A stretch of DNA of 11,717 bases from CAYURR01 sp964446745 (lineage in GTDB: Bacteria > Bacillota > Clostridia > Lachnospirales > WQUN01). Below the pieces are notes generated by a model, which searched no databases, was not told where the DNA came from, and was given only the letters and a program-made list of their open reading frames with translations. A program made the position numbers and the translations under genes. Below are positions 1-6,136 of the stretch, piece by piece. Position 1 is the stretch's first letter, and each line of letters opens with the position of its first letter. The stretch lies in the NCBI GenBank assembly GCA_964446745.1, contig CAYURR010000089.1:1-11717 (forward strand). Direction: 5' to 3'.

Positions 1-474
1 TGAGCGACCCAGTGTATCGAGCAACCAAAAACTTAGCAGGATATTTCAATCCACGCTCCCGCGAAGGGAGCGACCAATATGGGCAATTGTAATTGCAAGC
101 CCCAAAACTATTTCAATCCACGCTCCCGCGAAGGGAGCGACATATCAATACATTCTCCACATAAAGGATAATAATGAATTTCAATCCACGCTCCCGCGAA
201 GGGAGCGACGTTGTAATTTTCGTCCGCATAAGTATTTTCAATTAATTTCAATCCACGCTCCCGCGAAGGGAGCGACTTTTGCCTAAAGTACAAACAGGGG
301 CGACCGTGGAATTTCAATCCACGCTCCCGCGAAGGGAGCGACAGCGAGTTTGTAAAAATGTTTAATGCCTTGTTTAATTTCAATCCACGCTCCCGCGAAG
401 GGAGCGACACTATGACCTTCTTGGTTCCCTCGTCGAGCTGCGATTTCAATCCACGCTCCCGCGAAGGGAGCGAC
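1..474 (-). CRISPR. Type I-C CRISPR array, 7 full repeats plus a cut one
   Basis: Seven identical 32-bp repeats lie at 43-74, 110-141, 178-209, 245-276, 311-342, 377-408 and 443-474. On the plus strand each begins ATTTCAATCC and ends GGGAGCGAC. Spacers are 34-36 bp (9-42, 75-109, 142-177, 210-244, 277-310, 343-376, 409-442). Positions 1-8 match the end of a repeat at 7 of 8 bases, so the array continues left of the window. Each repeat contains a 7-bp stem, CGCTCCC/GGGAGCG, around a 5-nt loop. In the transcribed (minus) direction the repeat runs GTCGCTCCC to GATTGAAAT, the form known for type I-C. The array therefore reads the same way as the cas genes, with the newest spacer at 409-442 beside the leader. 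The pre-crRNA would be cut by Cas5c at the base of the stem, leaving a 3' part of the repeat as the crRNA 5' handle. Spacer targets cannot be identified here. Confidence 0.99.
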
Positions 475-503
475 AGCAAAAATAACCAATCAAACAACCA
501 ATA

Positions 504-532
504 TATCCAAATTTATATCCAAACTATCCAAA
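504..532 (-). repeat. Three direct copies of TTTGGATA in the leader
   Basis: On the minus strand the octamer TTTGGATA occurs at 532-525, 523-516 and 511-504, starting 9 and 12 nt apart. The nearest copy is 30 bp from the first repeat. The copies are exact and lie in the AT-rich leader-proximal segment. They could bind a protein that controls array transcription or positions Cas1-Cas2, or they could be simple AT-rich repetition. The repeat itself is seen; any function is inference. Confidence 0.6.
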
Positions 533-545
533 AACCTGATCCTCT

Positions 546-571
546 CCCCATTTCCCCACAGCCCCAATCCC
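546..571 (-). other. Putative G-quadruplex motif in the leader
   Basis: On the minus strand (the pre-crRNA sense strand) the segment reads GGG-ATT-GGGG-CTGT-GGGG-AAAT-GGGG. That is four runs of at least three G separated by loops of 3, 4 and 4 nt, which meets the usual G3+N1-7 pattern. A further GGGG lies just upstream at 585-582. It could form in DNA or in a leader transcript. The motif is direct observation; folding in the cell is not shown. Confidence 0.6.
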
Positions 572-610
572 TACATACTCTCCCCAAATCACCCTCCACA
601 CCAATACTAC

Positions 611-659
611 CCGGTGCGAAACCCCTGGCAAATCTATGATCACTTCCCATTCGCACCGG
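611..659. repeat. 10-bp inverted repeat between cas2 and leader
   Basis: CCGGTGCGAA at 611-620 is the exact reverse complement of TTCGCACCGG at 650-659, with 29 bp between the arms. It starts 27 bp past the cas2 stop. No T-run follows either arm, so it is not a standard rho-independent terminator. From memory, a similar GGTGCGAA...TTCGCACC element follows cas2 in other type I-C loci, but I could not check this. It may be an RNA stem that ends or stabilises the cas mRNA, or a site bound during adaptation. Confidence 0.65.
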
Positions 660-685
660 CTGTTGTCTAAGCTCTCGCCATCCCG

Positions 686-976
686 CTACACCATCAACGT
701 CCCATCCAAGTCCGTCGAAGGCTTCGCGCCTACGTGTTCGACCTTGTTTTGATAATTGCTGCCGAGGTAGTAAAATCTCAGACTATCCACTTCTTTATCT
801 ATAATTCCTTCGAGCTTGTTCTGTAGCACCTTAAATGTCGCGGGGTCTATGATGCATTCGAATACGGAGTTTTGGACGCGTTGGCCGTAGTCCTGGCATT
901 GCTTGGCGACCTTGCGCAGTCTGCGCTTGCCGCCATCGGATTCGGTGGATACGTCGTAAGTGATTAATACAAACAT
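686..976 (-). CDS. cas2: CRISPR-associated endonuclease Cas2 (type I-C)
   Basis: Cas2 forms the central dimer of the Cas1-Cas2 integrase that inserts new spacers at the leader end. The protein is 96 aa, a normal Cas2 length, and begins MFVLITYDVST, with the conserved first-strand Asp at residue 8. The later motifs YGQRVQNSVFEC and LRFYYLGSNYQNKVEHVG are typical of I-C Cas2 proteins. The ATG at 976 is chosen over an upstream in-frame start at 1075 because the upstream extension lies inside cas1 and matches no Cas2 N-terminus. A GGAAG ribosome binding site (992-988) sits 11 nt before this ATG. The gene starts 8 nt after the cas1 stop and is the last gene of the operon; it ends in TAG before the leader. 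Family assignment is very secure. Whether it has any nuclease activity cannot be judged, and Cas2 acts structurally in adaptation. Confidence 0.97.
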   Translation of the reverse strand: MFVLITYDVSTESDGGKRRLRKVAKQCQDYGQRVQNSVFECIIDPATFKVLQNKLEGIIDKEVDSLRFYYLGSNYQNKVEHVGAKPSTDLDGTLMV

Positions 977-984
977 AGAATCAT

Positions 985-2016
985 CTACTTCCAAAAGAAT
1001 GGTGGATATTCGTCTATGTCGCCGCGGATGCGGCGGGCGAGTAAAAGGGCTTGGGTATATGGCACTAGACCCCATGGGATCTTTTCGTTCAAGAACGGAT
1101 GCGTTATTTCCTCCTTCTTGCGCGTCTGCCAGCTGCCGAGGATGGACCTGCGTGTGTCATCGTCCATGACAACGCCGCCGCTCTCTGTCAATGTAAAGCC
1201 CTTGACCTTCACCTCTGACTTATTTATCAGCGTGAGCACAAAGCGGTCGACCACGATAGGTCTCAACTCCTCCATTACATCCAGAGCCAGTGAGATCCTA
1301 CCGGGCCTATCCCTGTGCAGAAAGCCTACGTACGCATCTAGGCCTACGGCTGTCAACGCCGCGGATACATCATGCGCCAATAGCGTATACAGAAACGAAA
1401 GCATCGCGTTCACGGCATCCTTAGGAGGGCGCTTGCTACGACCGGAGAAAACAAAATCCTCCTTCTGCTGCAAGATTAAGTGGTTAAAGACACCGAAATA
1501 TGCCTTGGCGCATTCGCCCTCGATGCCCCTCATGCTGTCCAAGTCATCGGAGGCTTTGATCGCTTCTATGCCGAACTTGAGCTCGTCCGCTGTTCTTTGG
1601 AGGCGTTCGCAATCCAACCTCAGCGGATAATCTCGGATGGCGCGATTGATCACGCTCCTGCTGTTATGAATCTTACCTATTAAAAAATTACGTGCGTATT
1701 CCGCGCTTTTATGGATATCGTCGGAGTGTCGGTACTGTGTCTTTCGCAGGATGACATTGCCGGCCTCCTTGCCTACGACCTTTACGAGAAAACGCCCGTT
1801 TTGACTCATAAAGCTCAGCGCGATCTTATACTCAGCGCATTTTGCCATCAGTGCGGGGCTGGCACCTGTGTAGCCGAAGGTGATGATACTCTCGAGGTTG
1901 TGTAGCGGGATGCGCTTGACCTCTTTGTCATCCTGCAGCACCACGACATTTTCCCCGTCGAGGCTTAAATAACTGGACGGCGTCAGCACATACAGGGTGT
2001 TTTGCATAATTCTCAA
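985..2016 (-). CDS. cas1: CRISPR integrase Cas1 (type I-C)
   Basis: Cas1 is the metal-dependent integrase that joins prespacers to the leader-repeat junction, acting with Cas2 and here probably Cas4. The protein is 343 aa, the usual length. The N-terminal beta domain opens NTLYVLTPSSYLSLDGENVV, a typical I-C start. The helical catalytic domain carries the expected ligands: E166 in RGIEGECAKAYF, H234 in GFLHRDRPG, and the acidic pair D246/E249 in LALDVMEELRP. The start is TTG at 2016: a GGAGGGGG ribosome binding site (2032-2025), inside the end of cas4, is 8 nt before it. The alternative ATG at 2007 is 17 nt from that site. The choice adds only three residues. The gene begins 3 nt after the cas4 stop and ends 8 nt before cas2, so it is probably translationally coupled to both. 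No defect is seen. Confidence 0.98.
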   Translation of the reverse strand: MRIMQNTLYVLTPSSYLSLDGENVVVLQDDKEVKRIPLHNLESIITFGYTGASPALMAKCAEYKIALSFMSQNGRFLVKVVGKEAGNVILRKTQYRHSDDIHKSAEYARNFLIGKIHNSRSVINRAIRDYPLRLDCERLQRTADELKFGIEAIKASDDLDSMRGIEGECAKAYFGVFNHLILQQKEDFVFSGRSKRPPKDAVNAMLSFLYTLLAHDVSAALTAVGLDAYVGFLHRDRPGRISLALDVMEELRPIVVDRFVLTLINKSEVKVKGFTLTESGGVVMDDDTRRSILGSWQTRKKEEITHPFLNEKIPWGLVPYTQALLLARRIRGDIDEYPPFFWK

Positions 2017-2019
2017 GCG

Positions 2020-2676
2020 CTATTCCCCCTCCGTATAAGCTTGCATATATTCCCTTACCGTTTTAGTCTTACTGAGCTTGGGCAGGCATATATCCGCCAG
2101 GGAGCAGTTCTTGCATGCCTTTGTGGGTTTAACCTTCGGGGTATGGGAGCGTGCGAATAGGTCGTGCATCTCGGATAGCATCTGTCGGACGCTCTCGCGC
2201 AGGCCGTCGGATATCTCAACTTTTTCGCGCCTGCGCGGTTCGCCGTAATAGATATATCCCACGGGTATCTTGCATAAAAGCATCTGCTCAAGGCACATGG
2301 CCTGGGCAGCCAGCTGCACCTCGTCGATGTTATCGGGCTTGGCCTTGCCGCGTTTGTATTCCACGGGCACGACTGTATATAAGCGGTCCTCGCCGAATAC
2401 ATGCACACCACGCTCATCCTCGTGAAATTCCACCACGTCGCATACGCCGGAAATACCCAGCTCTGCACTACTCACATTCAATCCGCGAACGGTCAGAACC
2501 TTGCCTCTGCGTTCACGGATTTCTGCGTTATGTGTGCGCTCGTGTAGGATGTGCCCCTCGACTGTTAGGACATTCTCTTGCCATTGCTGTTCGATATGTA
2601 TCAAAGCCCATTGCCTGCGGCAGAAGGCGAAATGCTGTATGCCCGACAGCGGTAATAGTTCATCATCGGCATACAT
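2020..2676 (-). CDS. cas4: CRISPR-associated exonuclease Cas4 (type I-C)
   Basis: Cas4 is a RecB-family, iron-sulfur nuclease. In type I-C it associates with Cas1-Cas2 and trims prespacers so that those with a correct PAM are inserted in the right orientation. The protein is 218 aa, normal for I-C Cas4. The four cluster cysteines are present: C19 in FAFCRRQW, and C188, C191 and C197 in ACKNCSLADIC. The nuclease core shows H45 (GHILHER), D80 (GVCDVVEF), E106 and K108 (PVEYKRGK) and Q121 (QLAAQAMCLEQ), in the expected order. The ATG at 2676 follows the cas7 stop by 1 nt and has an AAGG ribosome binding site 8 nt upstream, within cas7. Its 3' end carries the ribosome binding site of cas1. All active-site and cluster residues look intact, so the gene should be functional. 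Confidence 0.97.
   Translation of the reverse strand: MYADDELLPLSGIQHFAFCRRQWALIHIEQQWQENVLTVEGHILHERTHNAEIRERRGKVLTVRGLNVSSAELGISGVCDVVEFHEDERGVHVFGEDRLYTVVPVEYKRGKAKPDNIDEVQLAAQAMCLEQMLLCKIPVGYIYYGEPRRREKVEISDGLRESVRQMLSEMHDLFARSHTPKVKPTKACKNCSLADICLPKLSKTKTVREYMQAYTEGE
2025..2032 (-). promoter_or_regulatory. Ribosome binding site deciding the cas1 TTG start
   Basis: GGAGGGGG on the minus strand lies within the last codons of cas4 (Glu-Gly-Glu-stop). It is 8 nt from TTG at 2016 and 17 nt from the first ATG at 2007. The spacing favours TTG as the cas1 start and implies coupling of cas1 to cas4 translation. Confidence 0.7.
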
Positions 2677-2677
2677 A

Positions 2678-3526
2678 TCATCTGCCTTCGTAAACCTGAG
2701 GGATCAAATCCGGCAGATCCTCTGTAGTGATGGTATAGTCTTCGATCGATCTGGGCTCATTGATGCCCTCGCTTAATGCAATCTTCAATGAGCGGTGCAC
2801 CTTTGCTGAGGAATACTGACCGCTTTCGCAGTTGTGCGTCCACCAATAGACCTTGTGAACCTCCATGCTACCCTCGGGTCTTGCAGACGACGCGTCGTTC
2901 TCAAATAGTGTAATCAAAGCCTGCTTGAGTTTTTCTGCGTCCGCGTCGCTAAAGCCGGTCTTTTTAGCGAGTTGCGGGTTTATGCTGCCGTAGAAGACAT
3001 AATTCGCACTATCGACCCTGTGCTTCAAACCCATGGTGTCCTCGGTCTTCTTGTTTATATCTTTTGCGTTGTCTATGCTGTTTACGCTTTTGACGATCTG
3101 CATTGAGCTGATGTTGATGGGGCATAGGCTCACAGCCGCATGGATGGAAACAGGTCCTCTCACACCCACGGACACATCGACACCCTTGAATGCGAACACC
3201 TGGCCAAAGGCTCGTACGTCGTACCAGGACTCGGTTGCCATCATCGCAAGCTTGTCTGCGTCTTTGATCTTACCCACTACCGATTCAACGCGAGACTTAA
3301 TGCTACGGTGCTCGTCCACGCGGTTGTCGTCGGATTGAATCAAGATATTTTCGTTCATCATCATGATCCGATTGCGTATCTTGCGCTTGATGCATACATC
3401 GGATATCTCGCCGAGCCCGTCATAGTTTACCCTCGGACGGTTCCCGTTCAGCGGATCGCCGTTCGGGTTCGCGTTCTTGACGTTGATGATTACTGCAAAG
3501 TCGATCTTATTCGATATGCTTCCCAT
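2678..3526 (-). CDS. cas7: Cascade backbone subunit Cas7c (Csd2)
   Basis: Cas7c is the RAMP-fold backbone protein; several copies (seven in studied I-C complexes) line up along the crRNA spacer. The protein is 282 aa, the usual Csd2 length. Its N-terminus carries the diagnostic stretch NKIDFAVIINVKNANPNGDP (residues 6-25), followed by LNGNRPR, then GLGEISDVCIKRKIRNR (residues 37-53). Later family motifs are WYDVRAFGQVFAF (101-113) and VRGPVSIH (122-129). The ATG at 3526 has a strong AGGAGG ribosome binding site (3541-3536) 10 nt upstream, located in the end of cas8c. This is the strongest site in the operon after the cas1 one, and fits the high copy number needed for this subunit; that link is inference. 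The gene starts 2 nt after the cas8c stop and ends 1 nt before cas4. No anomaly is seen. Confidence 0.97.
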   Translation of the reverse strand: MGSISNKIDFAVIINVKNANPNGDPLNGNRPRVNYDGLGEISDVCIKRKIRNRIMMMNENILIQSDDNRVDEHRSIKSRVESVVGKIKDADKLAMMATESWYDVRAFGQVFAFKGVDVSVGVRGPVSIHAAVSLCPINISSMQIVKSVNSIDNAKDINKKTEDTMGLKHRVDSANYVFYGSINPQLAKKTGFSDADAEKLKQALITLFENDASSARPEGSMEVHKVYWWTHNCESGQYSSAKVHRSLKIALSEGINEPRSIEDYTITTEDLPDLIPQVYEGR

Positions 3527-3528
3527 GA

Positions 3529-3891
3529 TTAATTATCCTCCTTTTTGCGTAACGCCTCTCGTTGGCAATAGAATCCCAATAAAAACTCCCCGCTCAGCGG
3601 GCCATTATCCATAAAATGATCAGGTTCAAAGTTGTTTATTATCTCGGTAAATAGGTTTTCATAGAAATTTCTGGACTTGCCGTTCAGTTGTGACCTATAT
3701 GGCGCGATAGCCTTGTATATGATCTGCCATACTTTATATGGCTGGGATGAAAAGCTGCTCATATACCGCATCGCATTTGTTTCACGGTTCACCTCGGCTT
3801 CGTACAGCACTCTTGCCTCCAACTTATCCGCCACGGCCAACAGCCGCCCGTACAGATAATCCCTCGTGTGTCTGCCCTCCTCCAATGCCAT
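3529..3891 (-). CDS. cas11c: Putative internal small subunit Cas11c, in-frame in cas8c
   Basis: In type I-C systems the small subunit of Cascade, Cas11c, is known to be made by internal translation of the 3' end of cas8c. Here an ATG at 3891 (Met515 of Cas8c) is preceded by GAGGAGAGGTG at 3909-3899; its AGGTG core ends 7 nt before the ATG. The product would be 120 aa (about 14 kDa) from MALEEGRHTRDYLYGRLL to the shared C-terminus, close to the size of described Cas11c proteins. It is predicted to be mostly helical. Other internal methionines nearby (M555, M558) lack such a site. The ribosome binding site is forced to coexist with the codons for Glu-Glu-Arg-Cys. The seen part is the site and the frame; production of the protein is inferred from the family. 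Confidence 0.8.
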   Translation of the reverse strand: MALEEGRHTRDYLYGRLLAVADKLEARVLYEAEVNRETNAMRYMSSFSSQPYKVWQIIYKAIAPYRSQLNGKSRNFYENLFTEIINNFEPDHFMDNGPLSGEFLLGFYCQREALRKKEDN

Positions 3892-5433
3892 TTGGTAACA
3901 CCTCTCCTCGTATAATTTATTGTATAGAGCGCATGCAACACTCAATATCCGTTCCCATTCCCAGTTCTCGTGGCCGAGCGGGTTACGTGCCCTTTGCACT
4001 GCGAGGTTTACGATATCAGCGGACAATCGTAAATCCCCCACAATGCACCGGATGATACGCTCACGCACGTTGTTCTTGAGCTTCTCGTCCGATTTACCGT
4101 TGGATTTGCCAAATACCCCGAGCGCTATGTCGTTAGGGGAGGGGGCTCCCATGTAGCGTATGGGCTTTTTATCGATCTTGCGGTAATGGATCCACGTGCA
4201 GGTGCTATGCCATTTCTTTATGCGCTCGAGAAAATCCGAGCCGGATAAAAGCTTATACATGATCACGCTGAGGCGCCCCGTGGTGGCCGAGTCCAAACCC
4301 AAAACCACGATATCGTCCTTGAAGCCTAAATCCTGTTTGTATCCGGCCATTGCGTTGTTCAAACGCCTTGCGTAAGCCTCGGCTGTGTCGATCACGACCT
4401 CATCATCTTGTAGGTCGTTGTAAAAGTCGTATCCGTCCGCAACCAGGCTTGGTATCGGTTTATCGGTGGTGGACCAGGCCACAAAGGTCTGGGGGCCGTC
4501 GCCGTTTTTAAATCCCTGCCGATCCACTAGCCAGCGCAATGCATTATGAGCCTTTTGTGAGACCTCGAAGCCGATGCTCGCGGCCTGTCTCGGGTCCGTA
4601 AATCGCCCGCGATATGTATAATTAGTTTTATCGTTCGCGGAGATGATCTTCGCGGCGTCGCCGCTGTTGCGGATCTTCTTCGAGTGGCTGCCTATATATG
4701 GAAGTGTCTCACCCGTGATCATGCATAGATCGCAATCCGTTCGGGTGTTCAGATAAAAGTCTATAAAACTGTCCCAAAGCGTTCGATCCCACCAGAGTTC
4801 GGGGTGTGGATCGCCCTGTTTCTCGACGGCAAAGCGCACAAATGCCTCGCTCTGTCCGCCGGAACCCTTTTCTTCTCCGTCGTCGTTGGCCTTTGGATTG
4901 TATGCGGTGGTCACGCCGAAGATCGCGGGCTTGTCCTCCTTCGAGCCGGTCCAGTTTTCCATGATCATGCCCGTTGCGTCGAGACAGATGATCTTAAACT
5001 CGACGAGGTCCGTGATCAGTTGGCTCTTAGAGAGGTAGTTAAACACGGCCTGCAGCTTGCTGTTATTCGGATCGGCCTCGGCCCATTGGCTCAGCTGTGC
5101 GATATATTTCTCAAAATACTCTGCGGACTTGCGACTGCAATAGCGTGTGAAATCCCCGGCGACATATGAGAGCTTGTCGAAGAGCGGGTGCGGATATATC
5201 GCGCTGCCCGAGCGGCTCGCGGATTCCTCCGTACACGGTATGATCGTTTCTGCATCATCCTTGCCGATTACAAAAGCGCGCAGAAAGTTTCCGTTTATAT
5301 CCAACACAACCTCGATCTGTGCGTTGTTTGTGGTGTGGCATATCGGTATCAGCGGCAGCTTGTCCTTCTCTCGCTTACCAATCACATCGCTGCAGTTCTC
5401 ATAGGTCTCGTATAACTTTTGCAGAAAGCTCAT
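3529..5433 (-). CDS. cas8c: Cascade large subunit Cas8c (Csd1)
   Basis: Cas8c is the large subunit of type I-C Cascade. It recognises the PAM (5'-TTC in studied systems), helps open the target duplex and recruits Cas3. The protein is 634 aa, slightly longer than the roughly 570-610 aa common in the family. Family signatures include YPHPLFDKLSYVAGD (residues 80-94), CMITGETLPYIGSHSKKIR (237-255), the GFEVSQKAHNALRWLV segment (288-303), WSTTDKPIPSL (320-330) and, near the C-terminus, YLYGRLLAVADKLE (526-539). The ATG at 5433 overlaps the cas5c stop as ATGA, with AGGTGAG (5445-5439) 5 nt upstream, so the two genes are probably translationally coupled. The C-terminal 120 residues are likely also made separately as Cas11c from an internal start. 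No frameshift or missing motif is visible. Confidence 0.97.
   Translation of the reverse strand: MSFLQKLYETYENCSDVIGKREKDKLPLIPICHTTNNAQIEVVLDINGNFLRAFVIGKDDAETIIPCTEESASRSGSAIYPHPLFDKLSYVAGDFTRYCSRKSAEYFEKYIAQLSQWAEADPNNSKLQAVFNYLSKSQLITDLVEFKIICLDATGMIMENWTGSKEDKPAIFGVTTAYNPKANDDGEEKGSGGQSEAFVRFAVEKQGDPHPELWWDRTLWDSFIDFYLNTRTDCDLCMITGETLPYIGSHSKKIRNSGDAAKIISANDKTNYTYRGRFTDPRQAASIGFEVSQKAHNALRWLVDRQGFKNGDGPQTFVAWSTTDKPIPSLVADGYDFYNDLQDDEVVIDTAEAYARRLNNAMAGYKQDLGFKDDIVVLGLDSATTGRLSVIMYKLLSGSDFLERIKKWHSTCTWIHYRKIDKKPIRYMGAPSPNDIALGVFGKSNGKSDEKLKNNVRERIIRCIVGDLRLSADIVNLAVQRARNPLGHENWEWERILSVACALYNKLYEERCYQMALEEGRHTRDYLYGRLLAVADKLEARVLYEAEVNRETNAMRYMSSFSSQPYKVWQIIYKAIAPYRSQLNGKSRNFYENLFTEIINNFEPDHFMDNGPLSGEFLLGFYCQREALRKKEDN
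3899..3909 (-). promoter_or_regulatory. Internal ribosome binding site for Cas11c
   Basis: The minus-strand run GAGGAGAGGTG lies inside the cas8c coding sequence. It offers two overlapping purine cores, AGGAG 12 nt and AGGTG 7 nt before the ATG at 3891. The second has good spacing for ribosome entry. It supports separate translation of the Cas8c C-terminal domain. Confidence 0.75.
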
Positions 5434-6128
5434 ACCATCTCACCTGCCTCTGCCGGTAACGTAGATGGGAAAAACTTGGGGGTCATGGGTTTGATCTCGC
5501 GCCTGAGGCTGCATGCGCTTGGGGCAATGAACTCGATGATCCCATTGTCCATGATTGCAGCGGAAAACCGGGTACATAGCTTGTTGACACCGGTTTCGTC
5601 CGGGTAGTCAAAGCCATGGAACATCATGCCGAAACTCAATCTACCGTAGTCGTCATAGAAGCCCTCGTCTTCACCAAACACGCAGGGCTCCACATAACCC
5701 TGACACTCACGCGTACCCAAGAAGATATCCCGCCTACCGCCGCGCTCGATCATGCGGTTCGCGATAGCCATGTGCTTGTTGTCGTTGCGGTCCTTTGTGA
5801 AATCCGGCCTGTGCGGGTTCCATTCAAAATGCGCGAGGACCTGATACTCTACATGGGAGAGATAGGTGTAGATCGCGAGATCGGGTTTTGTGGCATCGTT
5901 GTAACGAATGGGTCGCATACTCTTGGTTTCGGTGGTGATCTTGTTCATCACGCGCACCTTGTCGATATACCAGATAAATGTCGGCTTCCAGTATATCGAT
6001 TCCAAAATACCCTTGAGCGCTTGATAGGTCGGGACCTGATAACTGCATTTCTCGCCGCCTACACGCGTCACGGGGTCCGTAAACAGCGCGTAACGTCCGT
6101 AAACCTTGAATTGCACTGTTGTGTTCAT
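5430..6128 (-). CDS. cas5c: Cas5c, pre-crRNA endoribonuclease and Cascade subunit
   Basis: Cas5c (Cas5d) replaces Cas6 in type I-C. It cuts the repeat hairpin to release crRNAs and then stays bound to the 5' handle as the foot of Cascade. The protein is 232 aa, typical for the family. It opens with VQFKVYGRYALFTDPVTRVGGEKCSYQVPT in two adjoining blocks (residues 5-34), the RAMP ferredoxin-like start. Tyr46 (ESIYWKP), Lys118 and His119 (DNKHMAIANRM) match in position the Tyr/Lys/His catalytic residues reported for the Bacillus halodurans enzyme (Y46, K116, H117). The ATG at 6128 lies 8 nt after the cas3 stop, with GAGGTG overlapping that stop and a short spacing of about 4 nt. The stop overlaps the cas8c start by 4 nt. 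All catalytic residues are present, so processing of this array is expected. Confidence 0.97.
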   Translation of the reverse strand: MNTTVQFKVYGRYALFTDPVTRVGGEKCSYQVPTYQALKGILESIYWKPTFIWYIDKVRVMNKITTETKSMRPIRYNDATKPDLAIYTYLSHVEYQVLAHFEWNPHRPDFTKDRNDNKHMAIANRMIERGGRRDIFLGTRECQGYVEPCVFGEDEGFYDDYGRLSFGMMFHGFDYPDETGVNKLCTRFSAAIMDNGIIEFIAPSACSLRREIKPMTPKFFPSTLPAEAGEMV

Positions 6129-6136
6129 AAATCACC

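Larger units (their letters stand above)
475..685 (-). promoter_or_regulatory. CRISPR leader between cas2 and the array
   Basis: This non-coding interval runs from the end of cas2 to the leader-proximal repeat, where a type I-C leader is expected. The part next to the repeats (475-540) is AT-rich with three copies of TTTGGATA. The middle (541-600) is strongly G-rich on the transcribed strand. The part next to cas2 contains a 10-bp inverted repeat (611-659). A TATAAA at 517-512 and a TATATT at 505-500 (minus strand) could serve as -10 boxes, but neither has a convincing -35, so I do not assign an exact promoter. No gene or rho-independent terminator with a T-run is visible. Its inferred roles are pre-crRNA transcription and direction of spacer insertion at position 474. 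Confidence 0.85.

Noticed and set aside
343..376. Spacer 343-376 as a self-targeting or cas-promoter-targeting guide
   Set aside because: By eye its match to the cas3 promoter region is limited to a few short words; no extended complementarity was found.
108..497. A 129-aa open frame with repeated SLPSRERGLK, plus overlapping frames with VAPFAGAWIEI and FNPRSREGSD
   Set aside because: These are translations of the CRISPR repeats. A 32-bp repeat plus a 34-bp spacer is 66 bp, a multiple of three, so the frame stays open; 35-bp spacers shift it and change the repeated peptide.
611..659. Inverted repeat as a rho-independent terminator of the cas operon
   Set aside because: The arms are 29 bp apart and no T-run follows on the minus strand, so it lacks the standard form.
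977..1075. N-terminal extension of Cas2 by 33 residues
   Set aside because: It lies inside cas1, matches no Cas2 start, and the ATG at 976 has its own ribosome binding site.
1016..1630. A 204-aa plus-strand open frame opposite cas1
   Set aside because: It is a shadow of cas1 with no recognisable domain; the minus-strand gene carries all the conserved Cas1 motifs.
2151..2693. A 180-aa plus-strand open frame opposite cas4
   Set aside because: It is rich in Arg and Cys as expected from antisense of this coding sequence, has no motif, and overlaps a clear Cas4 gene.
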